A DNA stretch of 64,000 nucleotides from Streptomyces sp. cg36 (GCF_041080675.1 NZ_CP163520.1:2852001-2916000); one strand, 5' to 3'. Shown: positions 16,447 through 25,908, counted from the first letter of the stretch. A program made the numbers and translations. The notes: generated by a model from the sequence alone, not told the origin.

Positions 16447-16587
16447 GCTGTCGTTCCTCCTCGATAGGGCGCGGCGGGCCGGTCTGCGGCTCCGTCCACG
16501 TGGCGCGCGGGAGCGCGGCGTCGTCGATGCCCACACCTAGTATCTCCGTTCCGGGGCGCGATCCGAACAGGAGGGGCGAAGAGAGCT

Positions 16588-17583
16588 GTGGAGTTCACCA
16601 CCGGCGGACGGTTGGTCGTCCGAATCACGCCTGCAGATACGGGCAAACGCGTATCAGTCAGACACTTGGCGGCGCCGGGAGAGCACGGCGCGAAGTTCAC
16701 CGACACGGTCGGTGTTCTCACATCGTGGGACGGGGGGATGCTGGCGGTCGTCCGCCGCGACGGGGAGTCGGTCCGCATCCCCGAACGCGAGATGGTCGCG
16801 GGCAAGGTGATCCCCGCGGCGCCCGCCCGGCGGCGCGGCCCGGCCGCGACCTTCCGGGAGTTGGCGCTGGTCAGCGCGCGTTCCTGGGTGCCCGTGGAGA
16901 GCGAGGCGCTGGGCGGGTGGACGCTGCGCGCGGCGGGCGGCTTCACCCGCCGGGCCAATTCGGTGCTGCCGCTGGGCGACCCGGGACGGCCGCTGGAGGA
17001 GGCGCTGGCGTACGCGCGGCAGTGGTACGCGGCCCGTGGCCTTCCCACCTATGTGCAAGCCGCGACCGGCGCCGAGGGCACCCAGGAGGGGCTGTGCGCC
17101 GACCTTGAGCGGGATGGGTGGATTCGCGAAGTAAGCGCCCAACTGCGGATCGCCGCACTTGCCCCGATCGGGGACCTCGACGCGGATGTCTCACGGGTCG
17201 GACTCTCCCGTTCCGTCGGCCCCGGCTGGCTCGGCGCCTACCAGCGCACCGGCACGCCCGGACCCCAGGTGCTCAAGGTACTGGAGAGCGGCCCCTCGAC
17301 CTGGTTCGCCACCGTGCCCGGCGAGGACGGCGCGCCCGCCGCGATCGGCCGGTGCGTGGTGGACGGGCGCTGGGCCGGGTTCGCGGCGGTCGAGGTGGAC
17401 CCGGCGCACCGCCGCCGAGGGCTCGCCACGGCCGTGATGACCGCCCTGGCCCGCCGGGCGCTGGCCGAGGGGGCGTCGGCGGCATGGCTCCAGGTGGAGG
17501 CGGACAATGAGGGGGCGCGCGCCCTCTACGACGCCCAGGGGTTCGCCACGCACCACACGTACCACCACTTCCGGCACGGGTAG
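16588..17583 (+). CDS. GNAT-family N-acetyltransferase with N-terminal extra domain
   Basis: 331 aa, start GTG 16588, divergent from fdxA over 141 bases. The C-terminal half is a GNAT domain: GFAAVEVDPAHRRRGLATAVM is the acetyl-CoA pyrophosphate loop (RRRGLA), followed by AWLQVEADNEGARALYDAQGF, the usual closing motif. The N-terminal 80 residues (RITPADTGKRVSVRHLAAPGEHGAKFTDTVGVLTSWDGGMLAVVRRDGESVRIP) look like a small SH3-like beta barrel, and the middle is a degenerate GNAT repeat (FRELALVSARSWVPVE). It may acetylate a small molecule or protein; substrate unknown. Confidence 0.85.
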   Translation: MEFTTGGRLVVRITPADTGKRVSVRHLAAPGEHGAKFTDTVGVLTSWDGGMLAVVRRDGESVRIPEREMVAGKVIPAAPARRRGPAATFRELALVSARSWVPVESEALGGWTLRAAGGFTRRANSVLPLGDPGRPLEEALAYARQWYAARGLPTYVQAATGAEGTQEGLCADLERDGWIREVSAQLRIAALAPIGDLDADVSRVGLSRSVGPGWLGAYQRTGTPGPQVLKVLESGPSTWFATVPGEDGAPAAIGRCVVDGRWAGFAAVEVDPAHRRRGLATAVMTALARRALAEGASAAWLQVEADNEGARALYDAQGFATHHTYHHFRHG

Positions 17584-17627
17584 GACGCCCGGACTTTTCG
17601 ATCTCCACCAACGGGTACGAGGCGGAT

Positions 17628-18473
17628 ATGGACCCCGAAAGCCCAGGCTCCGGCGCCGACGACTGGCGCCGGCAGTTCACCGAGGAGGCCCGCTCCGAGC
17701 GGCCGGACCTCGCCACGCTGTGCCTGCTGATCGGCGCGGTCGCCGACCCCGGGCTCGGCCGGTCCGGCCTGGACGAGGCCCAGATGGAGCTGGACCGGCT
17801 GGCCGGGCTGCTCCCGTACGGGGTCCGCGGCGCCGGTCCCTGGGCGCTGGCGCTGGCCGAACTGCTCGGCCGGGGCTGCGGCTTCCGGGGCAGCCCCGCC
17901 GAGTACCAGCGCCTGGCGGCCTCGCTGCTGCCCGAGGTGCTGCGGCGCCGCCGGGGCCTGCCGATCCTGCTCTCGGTGGTGTGGCTGGAGGTGGCCCGCC
18001 GGGCGGGCGCCCCGGTGTACGGGGTGGCCCTGCCCGGCCACTTCGTGGTGGGTCTGGGGGCGCCCGAGGAGCGGGTGTTCGCGGATCCGTTCGACGGGGG
18101 GCGTCCGCTGACCGGTGCGGACGCGGAGCTCCTCGTGGTCGGGTCGACCGGCGCCCCGCTGGACCCGTCGGTGCTCACCCCGGCGGACCCGCTGGCCATC
18201 GTGCTGCGCGTCCTCAACAACATCCGGGCCTGGGCGGCGGCCCGCCCGGAGCGCAGCGAGGTCGCCCTGTGGGCGCTGGACCTCTCCCTGCTGCTGCCCA
18301 CCCACCCGGCCCGGCTGCGCTACGAGCGGGCCCAGCTCCTGGTCCAGCGCGGCGACTTCCTGACGGGCGCGGCCGAACTCGACCTGTACGCGGACGTGGT
18401 GGAGCCGGTGGAGCCGCGCACCGCCGAGACGATCCGGGGACGGGCCAGGGCGGCCCGGGCGATGCTGAACTGA
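17628..18473 (+). CDS. SirB1/transglutaminase-like family protein
   Basis: 281 aa, ATG 17628. The core motif RRGLPILLSVVWLEVARRAGAPVYGVALPGHFVVGL matches the SirB1 family (RxGxPxxLSxxxxxxxRxxGxxxxGxxxPGHFxV), a transglutaminase-like fold that often has no catalytic cysteine; here the Cys position is Leu/Ser. The C terminus (TPADPLAIVLRVLNNIRAWAAA..WALDLSLLLPTHPARLRYERAQLLVQRGDF) is helical and TPR-like. It lies 44 bases downstream of the acetyltransferase gene and is probably cotranscribed with it. Biochemical role unknown. Confidence 0.85.
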   Translation: MDPESPGSGADDWRRQFTEEARSERPDLATLCLLIGAVADPGLGRSGLDEAQMELDRLAGLLPYGVRGAGPWALALAELLGRGCGFRGSPAEYQRLAASLLPEVLRRRRGLPILLSVVWLEVARRAGAPVYGVALPGHFVVGLGAPEERVFADPFDGGRPLTGADAELLVVGSTGAPLDPSVLTPADPLAIVLRVLNNIRAWAAARPERSEVALWALDLSLLLPTHPARLRYERAQLLVQRGDFLTGAAELDLYADVVEPVEPRTAETIRGRARAARAMLN

Positions 18474-18561
18474 GCGCCGGAGCGGCGGGCCCCGAACTCC
18501 GCGGCCGGGGCGTGCCCTTCGGATCCCGCCGGCGCCCCGGGCACGATCCGACGGAGGCGCC

Positions 18562-19167
18562 CTACAGCCAGCCCTTCTCGCGGGCGATGCCGACGGCCTC
18601 CGCCCGGTTGCGGGCGGCCAGCTTCTGGATGGCCATGGACAGGTAGTTGCGGACGGTGCCCTGGGAGAGCGAGAGGGTGCGGGCCAGCTCCGCGTTGGTG
18701 GCGCCGTTCGCCGCCGCCCGCAGCACGTCGCGCTCGCGGTCGGTCAGCGGGTTGGCGCCCTCGGCGAGCGCGGCGGCGGCCAGCGTGGGGTCGATGACCC
18801 GCTCCCCCGCCAGGACCTTGCGCACGGCGGCGGCCAGCTGGGCGGCCGGGGCGTCCTTGACCAGGAACGCGTCGGCGCCGGACTCCATCGCGCTGCGCAG
18901 ATATCCGGGGCGGCCGAACGTCGTCAGGATCACGATCTTCAGCCGGGGCAGCTCCCGGTGCAGGGCCGCCGCCGCCTCGATGCCGGTCAGGCCGGGCATC
19001 TCGATGTCCAGGAGCGCCACGTCGACGTCGTGGGACCGGGCCGCCGCCAGCACCTCGTCACCGCGCGCGACCTGCGCGGCCACCTCGAAGTCCGGCTCAA
19101 GGCCGAGCAGCGCGGCGAGGGCCTCGCGGACCATGGACTGGTCTTCGGCCAGCAGGAGTCGGATCAC
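18562..19167 (-). CDS. DesR/NarL-type response regulator
   Basis: 201-aa transcription factor with a receiver domain (Asp9, phospho-acceptor Asp54 in LLDIEMPG, Thr82, Lys104 in LVKD) and a LuxR-type helix-turn-helix (LTDRERDVLRAAANGATNAELARTLSLSQGTVRNYLSMAIQKL). It is the last gene of a minus-strand operon after the ABC ATPase, permease and histidine kinase, so it most likely controls that exporter. The palindrome at 22151-22164 is the best candidate for its binding site. Confidence 0.93.
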   Translation of the reverse strand: MIRLLLAEDQSMVREALAALLGLEPDFEVAAQVARGDEVLAAARSHDVDVALLDIEMPGLTGIEAAAALHRELPRLKIVILTTFGRPGYLRSAMESGADAFLVKDAPAAQLAAAVRKVLAGERVIDPTLAAAALAEGANPLTDRERDVLRAAANGATNAELARTLSLSQGTVRNYLSMAIQKLAARNRAEAVGIAREKGWL

Positions 19168-19234
19168 GTTCGGGAGTTTAGGGCCTGCCTCCCGGCTCTC
19201 GCGGGGCGCGGGCGGGGCCGCGACGTGCGGGTTC

Positions 19235-20440
19235 TCAGCGGGCGTCCCGCTCCGCGGGGGCCGCGCTGCCCCGCTCCTGGGCCAGCGGGACGCGGGCGAC
19301 GAGTGTGAAGCCCTTGCCGCAGCTCGTCTCGATGCCGCCGCCCACCTTGGCCAGCCGTTCCGCGAGCCCGGTCAGGCCGTTGCCGGGCGCCGGGGCGGAC
19401 GGGCCGCCGCGGCCGTCGTCCTCGATCCGCAGCTCCACGAAGCGGCCGTCCAGGGTCTGCCGCTCGGTCAGGGTGATCAGGCACTTGCGGGCGGCGCTGT
19501 GGCGGACGACGTTGGTGGTGGCCTCGCGCACCACCCAGGCCAGCGCCTCCTCGGCGTCCGGGGGCGCGCCCGGCGGGAGTTCGGCGGCGGCGGGCAGGTC
19601 GGCGGCGACGCCCGCGGCGGTCAACGCGGTGCGGGCACCGGCAAGTTCCCCGGCCAGGGTGGCCCGGCGGTAGCCGCTGACCGCCGCCCGTACGTCGACC
19701 AGCGCCTGCCGGCTGACCTGCTCGATGTCGGCGACCTGCCGGGCCGCCTGTTCGGGCCGGTCGGGCAGCATCCGCCCGGCCAGCTCGCTCTTGAGCGTGA
19801 TCAGGGAGAGCGAGTGGCCGAGCAGGTCGTGCAGATCGCGGGCGAGCCGCAGCCGCTCCTCGTTGGCGGCCAGCTGGGCCACGGTCGCCCGCGCCTCGCG
19901 CAGTTGGACCGTCGTCCGTACGAGATGGCGCACGCCCGTCATGGCGAAGCCGCCGAGCAGGGCCGGGATGGCCAGGCCCGGCAGGAAGTCGCCCCACTGG
20001 CCCCGGGTGGTGAGACCGGTCAGGGCCATCACGACCGTGACGCCCGGGATCGCCCAGCGGGCCAGTTCCAGCGGCAGCGCCGCCCCGCAGCCGACCGACA
20101 CGTACACGAAGAGGACCAGCCAGGGCGAGTCCAGCGTCAGCGAGGTGACCACCGCGAGGCAGAACAGGAAGGCCACCATCGAGGAGACCGTGGCGCGGGC
20201 GAGGGGGCGGGCGGTGTGACGGAAGACCAGGGCCAGGTACACGCCGACGAACGCGGCCAGCGCGAGCCAGCCGAGCGCGGTCGCCCAGGCGGTGTGCTCC
20301 TCCTTGAGGAGGTCGGAGACCGGGGCCCCCAGGAACGCCAGCCAGATGCCGATCCACACGAGCTTGCGCATGGCTTCCTGGCGGTTCTCCGGCGGGCGGC
20401 CCGGCATGGGGCCCCGGTGTTCTTCCGTCACGCTCGTCAC
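19235..20440 (-). CDS. DesK-type sensor histidine kinase
   Basis: 401 aa, start GTG 20440 overlapping the permease stop by four bases. Five or six hydrophobic segments fill the first 180 residues with no large outside domain, suggesting sensing within the membrane (fluidity or lipid-active drug). The dimerisation/phospho-acceptor motif is LARDLHDLLGHSLSLITLK (HisKA_3 type), followed by the ATP-binding N box VVREATTNVVRHSAA and G boxes (IEDDGRGG, GNGLTGLAERL). It pairs with the response regulator 67 bases downstream. Confidence 0.93.
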   Translation of the reverse strand: MTSVTEEHRGPMPGRPPENRQEAMRKLVWIGIWLAFLGAPVSDLLKEEHTAWATALGWLALAAFVGVYLALVFRHTARPLARATVSSMVAFLFCLAVVTSLTLDSPWLVLFVYVSVGCGAALPLELARWAIPGVTVVMALTGLTTRGQWGDFLPGLAIPALLGGFAMTGVRHLVRTTVQLREARATVAQLAANEERLRLARDLHDLLGHSLSLITLKSELAGRMLPDRPEQAARQVADIEQVSRQALVDVRAAVSGYRRATLAGELAGARTALTAAGVAADLPAAAELPPGAPPDAEEALAWVVREATTNVVRHSAARKCLITLTERQTLDGRFVELRIEDDGRGGPSAPAPGNGLTGLAERLAKVGGGIETSCGKGFTLVARVPLAQERGSAAPAERDAR

Positions 20441-21177
20441 GCCTTCAGGGTGTCCTTCCGGTACAGCCAGGCCGCGCCGCCCGCGAAGAGCAGGAAGTAG
20501 ACGGCGAGGACGGCCACGTCCGAGGCGCGCGGGGCGCTGCCCGCCTCGATGGCCTGCCCGAGCGCAGCGTACGCGTGGGTGGGCAGCCACTTGGCGATCG
20601 ACTGCAGCCAGGGCGCGAAGGTCGTCGTGGGCATCCACAGGCCGCCGAGGATGGAGAGGCCGAAGTAGATGATCATCGTGATCGGGCGGACCGCGTCACC
20701 GCTGGCGAGGTAGCCGATGGCGACGCCGAGCGCGGCGAAGCAGAGCGAGCCCGCCCAGATGGCGCCGGTCAGCGCCAGCCACTGCCAGGCGTCGAACCGT
20801 ACGTCCTTGACCGTGGCCGCGGTCAGGAAGACCACCACGATGCAGGGCAGGGTGACCACGGCGGCGCTGGCGATCTTCGCCAGGACGTAACCGCGGCCGG
20901 GCAGCGCGGTCAGCCGCAGCTGGCGCACCCAGCCCTTCTCGCGCTCCTTGGCGATCTTCTCGCTGTTGCCCATCAGGACGGCGGTGATCGCGCCGAACGA
21001 GGCCATCGAGACCATGAAGAAGGCGGGGAAGGTCAGATCGGTGCCGCCGACCCTGTCCGTGGTGTTCTGCGAGCCGGAGATCAGCAGGTAGAGCGCCGAC
21101 GGGTAGATCACCGAGAAGAACATGAACTTCTTGTTGCGCAGGGTGCGCGCGATTTCGAGCTTGATCAGCGTGTTCAT
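20437..21177 (-). CDS. ABC-2 type transporter permease
   Basis: 246-aa integral membrane protein with six hydrophobic segments, beginning MNTLIKLEIARTLRNKKFMFFSVIYPSALYLL as in ABC-2 exporters. The start ATG 21177 overlaps the ATPase stop by four bases. With the adjacent ATPase it forms a DrrAB/BcrAB-like exporter for a lipophilic compound; what is exported cannot be read from sequence. Confidence 0.9.
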   Translation of the reverse strand: MNTLIKLEIARTLRNKKFMFFSVIYPSALYLLISGSQNTTDRVGGTDLTFPAFFMVSMASFGAITAVLMGNSEKIAKEREKGWVRQLRLTALPGRGYVLAKIASAAVVTLPCIVVVFLTAATVKDVRFDAWQWLALTGAIWAGSLCFAALGVAIGYLASGDAVRPITMIIYFGLSILGGLWMPTTTFAPWLQSIAKWLPTHAYAALGQAIEAGSAPRASDVAVLAVYFLLFAGGAAWLYRKDTLKA

Positions 21178-22091
21178 GCGGCCTTGGCCTCCTCGGCTTC
21201 GGTGATGGCGACGAAGGCCTGCTCCAGGCCGAGCCCGGCGACTTCGAGGTTGCGCGGGTAGAGGCCGAGCCCGTACAGCGCGTGGACGGTGGCGTCCGCG
21301 TCGGTGGACTGGATGCGGACCGTGCGGCCCGAGAGGTCGAGGGAGGCGAGGAACGGCAGCCCGCGCAGCGCGCCCTCGTCGATCGGGCCCTCCAGGTCGA
21401 ACGCGATGCGGCGGGCGCCCGCCTTGGCCTTGATCTCGGCGGCGGTGCCGTCGGCCAGCAGCCGTCCCTTGTGCAGGACCAGGACGCGGTCGGCGATCGC
21501 GTCCGCCTCCTCCAGGTAGTGGGTGGCGAACAGGACCGTGCGGCCCTGCTGCGCCTGCTCGCGCATGGTCGCCCAGAACGCCTGGCGGGCCGTGACGTCC
21601 ATGCCGGTGGTCGGCTCGTCCAGCACGATCAGGTCGTTGGCCCCGGCGGTCGCGAGCGCGAAGCGCACCCGCTGCTCCTGGCCGCCGGAGAGCTTGTTGA
21701 CCAGGCGGTCGGCGATCTGGGTGATGCCCGCGCGGTCCAGGACCTCCTCGACCGGGTGCGGACGGGGGTGCAGGTCGCAGGCGAGCTTCACCAGCTCGCG
21801 GACCTTGACCTCCTCCATCAGCCCGCCGCTCTGCAGCATCGCGCCGACCCGGCCGTCCTTGATGGCCCTCTCGGGCGTGGTGCCGAAGAGGCGGACGGTG
21901 CCGGAGTCGGCGCCGCGCAGCCCCAGCAGCAGGTCCAGCGTGGAGGACTTGCCGGCGCCGTTGGGGCCGAGCAGCGCGACCGTCTCGCCGGGGTGGAGTG
22001 CCAGCGAGAGGTCCGCCACGGCGCGGACGTCCCCGTAGCTCTTGTTCACGTTCTCGAAGCTCACCACGGAGCCGGCGGTCGTTGTGGTCAT
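21174..22091 (-). CDS. ABC transporter ATP-binding protein (DrrA-type)
   Basis: 305 aa with Walker A LLGPNGAGKSSTLDLLLG, signature LSGGQEQRVRFAL, Walker B DLIVLDEPTTGMD and the H-loop FATHYLEEADAIADRV. The C-terminal 80 residues form the small domain typical of drug-export ATPases. It is the first gene of the four-gene operon ATPase-permease-kinase-regulator. ATG 22091 lacks a strong ribosome site. Confidence 0.93.
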   Translation of the reverse strand: MTTTTAGSVVSFENVNKSYGDVRAVADLSLALHPGETVALLGPNGAGKSSTLDLLLGLRGADSGTVRLFGTTPERAIKDGRVGAMLQSGGLMEEVKVRELVKLACDLHPRPHPVEEVLDRAGITQIADRLVNKLSGGQEQRVRFALATAGANDLIVLDEPTTGMDVTARQAFWATMREQAQQGRTVLFATHYLEEADAIADRVLVLHKGRLLADGTAAEIKAKAGARRIAFDLEGPIDEGALRGLPFLASLDLSGRTVRIQSTDADATVHALYGLGLYPRNLEVAGLGLEQAFVAITEAEEAKAA

Positions 22092-22150
22092 GCGACCAGG
22101 TTCGCCCGCCGGGCCCCCGCGGCGGCAGTGCCGGGTGTCGTGAGTCCCGG

Positions 22151-22164
22151 ATGACAGATGTCAT
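22151..22164 (-). promoter_or_regulatory. Operator-like inverted repeat in front of the ABC/two-component operon
   Basis: ATGACA-GA-TGTCAT: perfect 6-bp arms with a 2-base spacer, 60-73 bases ahead of the ATPase start. A related half site (GATGAC) follows 10 bases further upstream. Position and symmetry suit autoregulation by the operon's LuxR-type regulator. Confidence 0.55.
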
Positions 22165-22250
22165 GCGTACGGGATGACGGGCGCGTACGGGGACGCCGAA
22201 GCCCCCGCACGCGGGGCGCGTACGGGGGCGACGGGTGGTTGAACCGCTGG

Positions 22251-24356
22251 TCAGCTCGGGTTGAGGGAGATCGTCACGGTCCGCTCGGCCTTGGACTTGC
22301 CGCGCAGCGCACCCTGCATCGCCTTGGCCACGTCGTCGGCGGACAGCTGGTGCTTCTGGCCGTCGCCCTTGGTGATCATCACCCCGGCGAAGGTGCCGCC
22401 CATGAGGTCGTTGATCGCCTTCTTGTCGTAGACCTCGACCAGCTTCCCGTCGATCGCCTTCATGGAGAGGATCTTCGGCAGCGACCTGGCCGGACCGAAG
22501 TCGATCTTCCGGCCGCCCGCCTTGATGGTGATCAGACCGGACATCGCGGGCTCGGCGAACTCCTTCATCGCCCGGTCGATCTCGGCCTGGGCGACGGTGG
22601 GCTGGCGGCCGGTGACCGGCAGCTGCACCTCGTCCGGCTTCCCGGTCTGGACCTGCGTGCGGTACGCGTCCTTGACCGCGAGCATCGAGCGGTTGACGTC
22701 GAGGCTCTTGCCCGCCTTGCCCGGCACGGCCACCGCCTTGCCCGGGACGAACTTGATCGTGCCCTCGACCGCCGAGCCCGAGGCGCCCGCCAGATCCGTC
22801 AGCGCGACCCCCAGCTTCTCCTCGTCGACCGGGATGACCGGCTCGGCCACGCGCTTGCCGCCGAAGAGCGAGGAGATGACGGAGACCGGGTTGTAGTCGC
22901 TGCCCGCCGCGCCCCGCACGGTCGCCTGGCTGTCCAGGGTGAGACCGGCCTTGTCGGGGGCGAGCGACTCCTTCTTGCCGTCGACGGTCAGCCGCAGCGG
23001 CAGGGCAGCGCGCTTGCCGAGCGTGGCGTCCAGCTTGGCGACGGCCTGCTCCTTGCTGCCGCCGCCGATGTCGACGCCGAGGACCGTGGTGCCCTTGGGG
23101 ACCTCGGAGTGGTTGAGCAGCAGCCCCGCGCCGTAGGCGACACCGGCCGCGGCGAACACCGCGACGCCGAGCAGGACCAGCTTGGAGCGGCCCTTCTTCT
23201 TGGCGGGCGCGGCGGTACGGGCGGGAGCCGCCGGGGCCTCGCGCTCGGGGGCGGCGGCCGGTCCGTCGGACATCCGCGGGGTGAGGTCGGGGCCCGCGCC
23301 CGGACCGCCGGGGAAGGGGGCCCGGTTCTCCGCGGGTACGACCGGGATGCCGCTGGTCAGCGTGTCGCCCGAGACATGGCCCGCGGGCGGCGCGGCGGCG
23401 CCCGCCCCCGCGCCCGGCACCGGGGCCTGCGGGGTGAGGATCGCGGTGTCGTCGGAGAGCCCGCCGGACAGCGGCGCGGCCGGGCCCGGCCGCATCCCGC
23501 GCTCGTCCATCAGCGGGGTGCCGTGGGCCGGGGTCGGGGCGGGTCCGCGCGTGTCCACGACCGGAACGCCGTGGCTGGGCGTGCCGCCGGGGCCGGGCGG
23601 CACGCCCGGGGTACCGGGCCGCTGCTGTCCGGTGCGGGCGCCGACCGGCCGGGTGGGCAGCGCGGCGGTGCCGGGGACGGGGCCGGTGGTGGGTCCGGCG
23701 GGACCGCCGCCGGAGACCGCGCGGCCCGAGCCGTTGGCGGCGGCGCCACCGGGGCCGCGGGCCGGGCCGGGGCCGAAGCCGCCGCCCTGGGGGGCGCCCG
23801 TCTCCGGGGCCGGGGCGTAGCCGTGGGCGGCCGGGGCGTCACCGTTCCCGGGCGCGAAGCCGTCTGCCCCCCGGCCGCCGGGGCGCGGGAAGGCGCCCGT
23901 GGTGGACGGGTCGGCGGGCGGCGCGCCCTGGGCACCGTCCGAGAAGTACGGAAGGGTCTGGCGCGGAGTACCGGCCGGCGGGGTCGGGGGCCCGGCCTTG
24001 CGGGGCGCGAACCAGTCGCTGGCCGGCTTCTCCTCGGCCGCGGGCGCGGCGGGCTCGGCGGGCCGCGGCACCTCGGGGGTCCGCTCGCGCTCGGCCTCTT
24101 CGGCGGACGCCTTGTCGGCGTCGCTCACCGGCGTTCTCATCACCACCGGCGGGATCGGCCGGGACCCGGGGATGTTGATCCGGATCCGCGTCGTCAGCGT
24201 GGTCTCGGTCTTCGGCTCGTCCGGCCCGGCGAGGGCGGCCTCCGGGGCGTCGTGGCCCGAAGAGCGCGGCGTCCCGTACGGCGGGGTACCCGACGGGTAC
24301 GCGGCTCCGCCGCGCCCCTTGGGGCCGGAGGTCGAACTGTCAGTTTCACGACTCAA
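22251..24356 (-). CDS. Membrane-anchored protein with peptidoglycan-binding (PG_binding_4/VanW-associated) domains
   Basis: 701 aa. I take the TTG at 24356 as start (LSRETDSSTSGPKGRGG), preceded by GGGAGAG; an upstream ATG at 24440 reads into atypical sequence. The first 400 residues are Pro/Gly/Ala-rich and cytoplasmic. One helix (KLVLLGVAVFAAAGVAYGAGLLL) then leads to an extracellular region. That region begins KGTTVLGVDIGGGSKEQAVAKLDATLGKR, the opening of the PG_binding_4 repeat found in YoaR/VanW-type proteins, with further repeats (KAVAVPGKAGKSLDVN; QPTVAQAEIDRAMKEFAEP). No VanW catalytic domain follows. It probably holds or scaffolds wall components. It lies downstream of mshB and the DUF6113 gene on the same strand. 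Confidence 0.8.
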   Translation of the reverse strand: MSRETDSSTSGPKGRGGAAYPSGTPPYGTPRSSGHDAPEAALAGPDEPKTETTLTTRIRINIPGSRPIPPVVMRTPVSDADKASAEEAERERTPEVPRPAEPAAPAAEEKPASDWFAPRKAGPPTPPAGTPRQTLPYFSDGAQGAPPADPSTTGAFPRPGGRGADGFAPGNGDAPAAHGYAPAPETGAPQGGGFGPGPARGPGGAAANGSGRAVSGGGPAGPTTGPVPGTAALPTRPVGARTGQQRPGTPGVPPGPGGTPSHGVPVVDTRGPAPTPAHGTPLMDERGMRPGPAAPLSGGLSDDTAILTPQAPVPGAGAGAAAPPAGHVSGDTLTSGIPVVPAENRAPFPGGPGAGPDLTPRMSDGPAAAPEREAPAAPARTAAPAKKKGRSKLVLLGVAVFAAAGVAYGAGLLLNHSEVPKGTTVLGVDIGGGSKEQAVAKLDATLGKRAALPLRLTVDGKKESLAPDKAGLTLDSQATVRGAAGSDYNPVSVISSLFGGKRVAEPVIPVDEEKLGVALTDLAGASGSAVEGTIKFVPGKAVAVPGKAGKSLDVNRSMLAVKDAYRTQVQTGKPDEVQLPVTGRQPTVAQAEIDRAMKEFAEPAMSGLITIKAGGRKIDFGPARSLPKILSMKAIDGKLVEVYDKKAINDLMGGTFAGVMITKGDGQKHQLSADDVAKAMQGALRGKSKAERTVTISLNPS

Positions 24357-24521
24357 GGCAGGTTCTCTCCCGATCGGCTCCGCCACCCGCTCTTGTCTCG
24401 TGTGCCTGTGTGCGGGGGGCTCGGCGGCGCGCACCACCATACTGGCCGTCGCACGCGCGCACCGGACGGCCCGGGGAAGCGGGCCGCCACACCCAGTACT
24501 GCGCCGCCGGGACCGCGCACG

Positions 24522-24956
24522 TCACTTGCCAAGTCGGGCCGAATCCCCCACCGGTTGCGCGAGGTTGCCGACCGTGGCGCAGATCACAGCGGCGACCATG
24601 CCGCCGAGCAGGAAGACGTAACTGCCGATCCCCGCGCCGAACACGAAGTCGCCCTCGGGGCGGGTGGCGGTGAGGAACAGCACCGCCACCAGCCAGCCCG
24701 CGCCCGAGGCACCGACCCCGCCGCGGCTGCCCGTCAGGGCCGTACCGGTCCAGAAGAGCCCGGCCGCCGCGGCCAGCGAGAGCAGCAATCCGCCGGGGAA
24801 CCAGGCGGCTTGGACGAGCGCGCCCGCGGCCCCGGTGAGCGCGCCGAGCACGAACAGGGCGGCGAAGGCGGCGATCCGCCCGGGGCGGGCGCCCGCCGTA
24901 CGGCCGTTGACGCCGGTCCGGCCGGGCGGGACGGAGGTACGGGACGATCCGCTCAT
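24522..24956 (-). CDS. Four-helix membrane protein (DUF6113-like), coupled to mshB
   Basis: 144 aa with four hydrophobic segments (IAAFAALFVLGALTGAAGALVQAA; GLLLSLAAAAGLFWTGTAL; GWLVAVLFLTAT; YVFLLGGMVAAVICATVGNLA). The start ATG 24956 shares one base with the mshB stop (TGATG), so it is translationally coupled. A membrane protein next to mshB also occurs in mycobacteria. A role connected with mycothiol is only guilt by association. Confidence 0.75.
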   Translation of the reverse strand: MSGSSRTSVPPGRTGVNGRTAGARPGRIAAFAALFVLGALTGAAGALVQAAWFPGGLLLSLAAAAGLFWTGTALTGSRGGVGASGAGWLVAVLFLTATRPEGDFVFGAGIGSYVFLLGGMVAAVICATVGNLAQPVGDSARLGK

Positions 24957-25843
24957 CAGGCGTCCACTCCGGCGAACAGGTCGTGCTCGCGCTCCCCGGC
25001 CGGTGCGCCGGATTCGCCGTCGACCAACTCGTAGTACTCGACGGAGAAGAGCGGCTGGCCCAGGTCGTTGGAGAGCGCGAAGAACGGTCCGTCGACGGCG
25101 ATCTGGCTGAGGTGGGCGCGCATCGCGGCGGCCTTGGCCACGGCGAAGTCCGCGCCGTCGATCTCGGCGGTGATCCGCTCGTCGTCGACCACGCCCGGGA
25201 TGTCGCCGACCTCGGCGATGCCGGGGAAGGAGACCCCGGAGGCGCGCAGCCGGGCGAACCCGGCCTCGGCGGCCGAGCGCGGCACCCGGTTCCAGTACAG
25301 CTTGGCGATGGCGTGCGGCTCCCCCAGGTCGGGGCGGTAGCCGGGCTCGGCGGCGAGCTCCGCCGCGCGCATCGCCACCCGGTGGGCCTGGATGTGGTCG
25401 GGGTGGCCGTAGCCGCCGTTGGAGTCGTAGGTCACCAGGACCTGCGGGCGGACCTCGCGGACGACCTCGACCAGGTGGGGCGCGGCGTCGTCGACGTCGG
25501 TGTTCCAGAACGCGCCCGCGCGGTGGTTCTGCGCCACGCCCATCATCCCGGAGTCGCGGAAGCGGCCGGGGCCGCCGAGGAAGCGGTGGTCGGTGACCCC
25601 GAGCTCCTTCATCGCGGCGGCGAGCTCCCCCACGCGGTGGGCGCCGAGCCGGTCGTCCCGGTCGGCGGCCAGGTGCGCGAGGTCCGGCGGGATGACCTCG
25701 CCCTCCTCGCCCAGGGTGCAGGTCACCAGCGTGACCAGGGCGCCTTCGGCGGCGTAGCGGGCCATGGTGGCGCCGTTGTTGATCGACTCGTCGTCGGGGT
25801 GCGCGTGCACCAGCAGCAGCCGCCGGGCGGGGAGATCCGTCAT
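24956..25843 (-). CDS. mshB: Mycothiol biosynthesis deacetylase MshB
   Basis: Zinc enzyme that deacetylates GlcNAc-inositol, the committed step giving GlcN-inositol for mycothiol, the actinobacterial thiol buffer. The 295 aa carry the LmbE-fold metal motif [19 protein letters not shown], the second metal histidine in [13 protein letters not shown], and [15 protein letters not shown]. Length and motifs separate it from the mycothiol-conjugate amidase Mca only weakly, but synteny with mycobacterial mshB supports MshB. ATG 25843. Possible thiol-stress control was not visible in its short leader. Confidence 0.9.
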   Translation of the reverse strand: MTDLPARRLLLVHAHPDDESINNGATMARYAAEGALVTLVTCTLGEEGEVIPPDLAHLAADRDDRLGAHRVGELAAAMKELGVTDHRFLGGPGRFRDSGMMGVAQNHRAGAFWNTDVDDAAPHLVEVVREVRPQVLVTYDSNGGYGHPDHIQAHRVAMRAAELAAEPGYRPDLGEPHAIAKLYWNRVPRSAAEAGFARLRASGVSFPGIAEVGDIPGVVDDERITAEIDGADFAVAKAAAMRAHLSQIAVDGPFFALSNDLGQPLFSVEYYELVDGESGAPAGEREHDLFAGVDA

Positions 25844-25855
25844 GGGGACAGCCTA

Positions 25856-25884
25856 CGAGGCATGCCGCGCGGCGGCATGCCTCG
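25856..25884 (-). terminator. Terminator hairpin between small membrane gene and mshB
   Basis: Perfect 12-bp stem CGAGGCATGCCG with its complement around CGCGG. A second palindrome (CCGGCCGG-A-CCGGCCGG) sits at about 25891-25907, next to the upstream gene's stop. The mshB promoter must overlap this 65-base gap or lie further upstream. Confidence 0.7.
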
Positions 25885-25908
25885 GATCCCCCGGCCGGAC
25901 CGGCCGGG

